From Catenibacillus scindens (lineage in GTDB: Bacteria > Bacillota > Clostridia > Lachnospirales > Lachnospiraceae): a DNA stretch of 64,000 nt. The position numbers and the translations under genes were made by a program. Location of the stretch: contig NZ_JACHFW010000013.1 of NCBI RefSeq assembly GCF_014202115.1, positions 1 to 64,000 on the forward strand, written 5' to 3'. The notes beneath the pieces are model-generated. The model searched no databases. It had not been told where the DNA came from and was given only the letters and a program-made list of their open reading frames with translations. Shown here one piece after another: positions 60,320 through 64,000 of the stretch (within the stretch, counting starts at the first letter, position 1; each line of letters begins with the position of its first letter).

Positions 60320-61474
60320 TCATCTGTCCGTAAATCCATCTACAGGAATCCGGTCAAACATTGCCCGTCCGCCTGTTTCATTGGGATGGAGGTGATCGCC
60401 GGAATCATATTCCGGCCTGATCCGGGATTTATGAAACGGATCGCAGATCGCCTGGTCAAAATCAATGATATGCTCAAAAACTTCTTTGCCGCGCATCCAT
60501 TCATTCACCTGATTTCTCAGTGATTCCGCGCCTTCATTAAAACCGGAATATCCTTCAAAAGGCGTAATAGTGGCTCCATAAACCTGAATGCCATTTTTCT
60601 CCAAAACATCCTTCAAAATTTTATAGCCCCTGGCCATCTGGCCAAACGAAGGCATTTCATCGACACATTTGCCGCCGACGTCATCGGTTCCCGGCTGGGA
60701 AATATCATTCACACCTAAAGCTATAATTACTTTGCTGACGCCGGAAAGGGTAAGAATATCCTGATAAACCCGGATTAAAGCGCTGTCGCCAAAGGCTTCT
60801 CCGAAAATACACCGATCCGGAGTACTGCGCAGCAGCCGGTTTCCGCTGATTCCCAGATTCAGGGCGGTTATCCTTCCCGAAGAAGCATTTAAAAGTTTAT
60901 CTCTCAAAGGGTTGAACCAGAATCCCATCTGTGTAATAGAATCTCCAAAAGCGGCAACGGCGAAACTCTCCTCCCCCGTTAAAATTTCCATGGCCTGAAC
61001 AAGCATCAGCGGTTCCTGAAAGACTGCTTCCGGAATCTGGGGAAGTACCGTCCTTTGATTAGGTTCTATGATAAACCTTCCGGGGGCGGTATAATCGCCG
61101 ACAACGGAGTGTTCCCCTGTTTGGGTCATAGATCCGGAGATGATATCATCTTTCACATAAAAACAGATTTCCACCTCATCTCCGGCATAAATACGAAACT
61201 TTACAGGATCCGTCCGTATAGATTGAAGGGCGGCAACAGTAAAACCGCTCCGACCGCCTGCGGTTAGTCTGAAACAGGCCTCACCTATAGTTACCGTCGC
61301 TTTTTCAATCCTTACAGGCTCCGAGCCATAAAAATTTGAGAGCAGAAAGCGCAGTGCTTCCCCATCTGATGTACTTTTAAACCGGCATCGAAGGGTTTTA
61401 TCCGGCAAAGGTGAAATAAACAGCCGGCAATCGCATTGGGCACAGGCCCATTCTGTCACCCATCTTAACATCAT
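60320..61474 (-). CDS. SGNH/GDSL-family hydrolase
   Basis: A 384-residue esterase-type protein. An N-terminal beta domain (about 1-150) precedes the SGNH domain: FGDSITQMG (nucleophile Ser), LNLGISGNRLL, ALGVNDIS, and the C-terminal DHLHPNETGGRAM with catalytic Asp/His. No signal peptide is evident. Such enzymes remove acyl groups from carbohydrates. GGAGG precedes the ATG. It follows the deacetylase gene by 19 bases. Confidence 0.88.
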   Translation of the reverse strand: MMLRWVTEWACAQCDCRLFISPLPDKTLRCRFKSTSDGEALRFLLSNFYGSEPVRIEKATVTIGEACFRLTAGGRSGFTVAALQSIRTDPVKFRIYAGDEVEICFYVKDDIISGSMTQTGEHSVVGDYTAPGRFIIEPNQRTVLPQIPEAVFQEPLMLVQAMEILTGEESFAVAAFGDSITQMGFWFNPLRDKLLNASSGRITALNLGISGNRLLRSTPDRCIFGEAFGDSALIRVYQDILTLSGVSKVIIALGVNDISQPGTDDVGGKCVDEMPSFGQMARGYKILKDVLEKNGIQVYGATITPFEGYSGFNEGAESLRNQVNEWMRGKEVFEHIIDFDQAICDPFHKSRIRPEYDSGDHLHPNETGGRAMFDRIPVDGFTDR

Positions 61475-61493
61475 TCTTTAAGTCCTCCATCTT

Positions 61494-62342
61494 TTATCCC
61501 ACATCTGTCCACTGTCCAGGAGCCGCGCAAAACGGCCTTTCTCCATAGATCCCCCAGACTGTTACAGGCGTTGGATTATATAATCGCTTTCCATCATCAT
61601 AAAGTTCCAGTTTTTCCGCTGCCTGAACATAAGCCGCCAGTTCTCCGTTGGATACGTACCATATTTCTTTTCTTCGGGAAATCAACTGAATAAATGTTTC
61701 GAATTGCCCCCACAAATTCAGACAGTCCAGCTCATAACTGTGTCCCCAGATATGAAAAACCTGCCAGGGCATATACCATGGCCGTTCTTCTTTGAGAAAG
61801 ATATCCGCCAGATTTAATAGTTCCGGTGCCGCGAAATGACAGGTCGGGTGCCACTGGTAAAAATCCCCGGGAAGATCAAATTTTTTAGTATCAACAGTTG
61901 TCCGCCCGTAAATACAGCCCGACAGGCGGAGAATTTCAAAAGTATCTTTGTTGTAGCTGCCATAAGGATATGCCAGACCTCTGATCATAGAATGAACCAG
62001 TGTCTCCAGCATATGCTGATTGTTGGAAATTTCATACATCTGAACATTGGACGGCATATTCCCCAAAGCAATATGGCTCCATGTATGATTTCCAATCTCG
62101 TGACCACTGTAAAGCCCTGCGGCCTGCTCCCGGGAAATCACTTTATGTTCAAAAACCATGCCATCGGCTTCGATTGTCTGACATTGTTCAAATTTTCCAC
62201 AGCTTATATTAAAGGTTCCCTTCATTCCATAATTATTCAGCAGTGCTACCAGAGGAATATCCTGGATAACTCCGTCATCAAAACTCAGTGTTACCGCTTT
62301 CTTTTTCCCCTCAGGAAAGCAGGGATAAATCGTCTGATTCAT
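61494..62342 (-). CDS. Polysaccharide deacetylase-family protein
   Basis: A 282-residue NodB-type carbohydrate esterase (CE4-like). Motif 1 is LSFDDGVIQD and motif 2 is HEIGNHTWSH (metal-binding His residues); LAYPYGSYNK is motif 3. No signal peptide, so it may act on imported or intracellular sugars. It overlaps the esterase gene upstream by 4 bases (ATGA). Confidence 0.9.
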   Translation of the reverse strand: MNQTIYPCFPEGKKKAVTLSFDDGVIQDIPLVALLNNYGMKGTFNISCGKFEQCQTIEADGMVFEHKVISREQAAGLYSGHEIGNHTWSHIALGNMPSNVQMYEISNNQHMLETLVHSMIRGLAYPYGSYNKDTFEILRLSGCIYGRTTVDTKKFDLPGDFYQWHPTCHFAAPELLNLADIFLKEERPWYMPWQVFHIWGHSYELDCLNLWGQFETFIQLISRRKEIWYVSNGELAAYVQAAEKLELYDDGKRLYNPTPVTVWGIYGERPFCAAPGQWTDVG

Positions 62343-63868
62343 TTTTTATCATCTCCTTCAATGACATAAGAAAAAGGTTTTGCCGGAATGTGAGCAGAAT
62401 TGAACAAATTCACCTGAAAGAAATCCTCCATCGCGAAATTGATTTTCATTCCTTCCTGAAAACTTCCCTGCTTTAAGTCAATAGATAAGCGATTTTTTTC
62501 AATGCGGACACTATAGGCCGTCTCAGACAGACACACATTGGCTTTGTCAAATATTTTCAGCGCTGTCAACGACTCGCCTTCCATCACCAATCCCTTTCCT
62601 GCATTTTTCATAGATATCGTCACCCTGTTTTCAAACACTGACCATTTTTCCGGTACAGGAGCTTCGCATAACAGATCTTCCCCGTAAATGTAGTGCCTTG
62701 CAATTAAAGACATTCTATAACCAACCGGTCCTTTTTTCTTGGGATGAAGATCATACTTCATCCCCACATCACCGGTGGCCACCGTATAAACCTTATTTAT
62801 ACATTCAGCCACCTGCTCCTGAGCCCTTCGTATTTCACCAAAGCGCCGTCCATCGCTGTAAGGAGCCACATGCGCCATAATAAACGGCAGTTCCTCACGC
62901 CATTCGCCGCGCCAGCACTGAATCAGTCGGGTCAGCACAGAATCATAGATTTCAGCGTGACCAGCGTCGCTTTCTCCCTGATACCACAAAATCCCCTGAA
63001 CACTGTATGGAACAATTTTCTTTAACATAGTCCTGTACAAACCACAGGGCCGCCATGGATGGACCGGTGTTACCGGCGCGTCAAACATTCCGCTTTCGGC
63101 CATCTTTTTCAGAATCTTCCGGGTTTCTTCCGGTGACACTCCATACATTAGCCGTTCAGTGAGCGGATCTTTGAAAGGATCATTTTTCCAAATCGCATTT
63201 CCCTTTTTTTCTTTATCAATGTAAGCCTGATAATTTCCGCATTTTTTCAATGCTTCCACATACTCATCCACCCATATTTTTCCGGACAAAACCGCGCTTT
63301 TATAATCCATCCAGCAGCAGGCAGATGTTCCTCCCCAGTTGCAGCCTACAATCCCGATCGGTATGTGATAACTGTTCTGCAGTTCTTTCGCAAAATAGTA
63401 GGCCACGGCTGAATAATATTCCAGATTTTCTTCGTCACAGACCCGCCAAAAACCAAAGCGGGAATAATCCTCTTCTTCCATCTGTGATTCATAGGATATT
63501 CTGGGAACGTCAAAAAATCGTATATTTTCATTATGACAATTCAGATGTTCTTTTTCAAAATCCTGGTCATATCGCATATAAAATTCCATATTCGATTGTC
63601 CCGCGGCTACCCAGACCTCTCCTACAGCAACATTATTAATACAAATTTCTTCTTTCTTTCCGGAAATGACCATTTTTTCCTCAAAAGACATCTCCAACGG
63701 AGCCACCGCAGCCATCCAGTGTCCATTTTCATCGGCAAAAGCGGTACTTCTTTTGCCCTGTATCGTTATGGAAATACATTCCCACGGCGATGCACTCCCC
63801 CAAACATAAAGATTTTTCTTTTGCTGAAGAACCATATAATCTGCAAAAATCGGCGCTGTCCTAAGCAT
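62339..63868 (-). CDS. Sialate O-acetylesterase-like (SASA) protein
   Basis: A 509-residue carbohydrate esterase. N-terminal APIFADYMVLQQKKNLYVWGSA and AAGQSNMEFYM (SGNH Ser region) are typical of SASA-family acetylesterases; VQGILWYQGESDAG supplies the later block, and KYDLHPKKKGPVGYRMS the Asp/His. These enzymes remove O-acetyl groups from sialic acids or xylans. No export signal is visible. GGGGAATC precedes the ATG. It is followed by the deacetylase and SGNH genes in one operon. Confidence 0.9.
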   Translation of the reverse strand: MLRTAPIFADYMVLQQKKNLYVWGSASPWECISITIQGKRSTAFADENGHWMAAVAPLEMSFEEKMVISGKKEEICINNVAVGEVWVAAGQSNMEFYMRYDQDFEKEHLNCHNENIRFFDVPRISYESQMEEEDYSRFGFWRVCDEENLEYYSAVAYYFAKELQNSYHIPIGIVGCNWGGTSACCWMDYKSAVLSGKIWVDEYVEALKKCGNYQAYIDKEKKGNAIWKNDPFKDPLTERLMYGVSPEETRKILKKMAESGMFDAPVTPVHPWRPCGLYRTMLKKIVPYSVQGILWYQGESDAGHAEIYDSVLTRLIQCWRGEWREELPFIMAHVAPYSDGRRFGEIRRAQEQVAECINKVYTVATGDVGMKYDLHPKKKGPVGYRMSLIARHYIYGEDLLCEAPVPEKWSVFENRVTISMKNAGKGLVMEGESLTALKIFDKANVCLSETAYSVRIEKNRLSIDLKQGSFQEGMKINFAMEDFFQVNLFNSAHIPAKPFSYVIEGDDKK

Positions 63869-63880
63869 TTTGATTCCCCT

Positions 63881-64000
63881 TTAACTTTCCTGATTATTCA
63901 GCCATTGATTAAGCTGTTCCTGATAATAGTCCAGAATTTTCTGTATTCCGGAACTCTCCAGTTTTTCTTTAAAAGCCTCAAGGTCTGCCGCGTAATCACT
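63881..64000 (-). CDS. C-terminal end of a sugar ABC transporter substrate-binding protein (partial)
   Basis: The last 39 residues before a TAA at 63881-63883: SDYAADLEAFKEKLESSG, then IQKILDYYQEQLNQWL. This amphipathic tail matches the end of carbohydrate-binding lipoproteins (LipO/MsmE-like), and the context of glycan esterases supports this. The rest lies beyond the right edge. Confidence 0.6.
   Translation of the reverse strand, partial: SDYAADLEAFKEKLESSGIQKILDYYQEQLNQWLNNQES

Overview
The window reads as chromosome of a spore-forming, anaerobic, low-to-moderate GC Firmicute, most likely a gut Clostridia/Lachnospiraceae-type bacterium. The reasons are Firmicute-style operons and strong AGGAGG ribosome binding sites, butyrate kinase, an FMN riboswitch on an ECF riboflavin transporter, a sodium-pump decarboxylase subunit, several glycan esterases, and above all a sporulation sigma-K gene split by a skin-like element. 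Nearly all genes from 1 to 46 kb are on the minus strand.

Region by region: (1) 0-0.9 kb: 5' end of a 16S rRNA gene preceded by two tRNA-Ser genes. (2) 1.2-6.1 kb: ispD, tsaD, rnz, a small Cys-rich protein, rimI, tsaB and tsaE, a tRNA-modification (t6A) operon. (3) 6.4-15.3 kb: ribU under an FMN riboswitch, tex, an lgt-like gene, then aspartokinase, an apgM-like gene, homoserine dehydrogenase and an ACT-domain regulator. (4) 15.3-21.5 kb: prfB with a programmed frameshift site (UAA instead of UGA), secA, and a membrane protein with 39-bp tandem repeats. (5) 21.7-34.8 kb: a ten-gene, tightly packed minus-strand cluster I cannot match to a described pathway: a GlgE-like GH13 domain fused to a medium-chain dehydrogenase, radical SAM protein, zinc-ribbon/RCC1-like protein, glycosyltransferase-like protein, Hsp70, coiled-coil protein, NrdG-like radical SAM protein, two helical proteins and a double AAA+ ATPase. 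(6) 35-46 kb: hpf, a DnaA-box cluster in an AT-rich gap (candidate origin), an SH3/NlpC-P60 hydrolase, cvfB, an acyl-ACP thioesterase, tRNA-Gln, a cation efflux protein, an amino-acid ABC transporter and a PucR-type regulator. (7) 46-48 kb, plus strand: acyl carrier protein, butyrate kinase, SnoaL-like protein. (8) 48.2-58.6 kb: sigK interrupted by a 9,811-bp skin-like element carrying HTH protein(s), a STAND NTPase, mobilisation-gene debris, a complete LicT/RAT-controlled beta-glucoside PTS operon and a SpoIVCA-like serine recombinase. (9) 58.7-64 kb: sodium-pump decarboxylase beta subunit plus a 52-residue gamma-like partner behind a riboswitch-like leader, then an SGNH hydrolase, polysaccharide deacetylase, sialate-O-acetylesterase-like protein and the end of a sugar-binding protein.

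Two things stand out. The sigK halves join in frame if recombination takes place at a shared AAA core, and the excised circle would recreate a palindromic attP and extend the recombinase reading frame by 93 codons. Separately, a family of dispersed intergenic repeats (about 57 to 198 bp) with GTAACtgTTCA-type ends is scattered through the minus-strand operons. Three copies of one subtype keep the same hairpin while changing both sides of the stem, which is evidence for a selected nucleic-acid structure.
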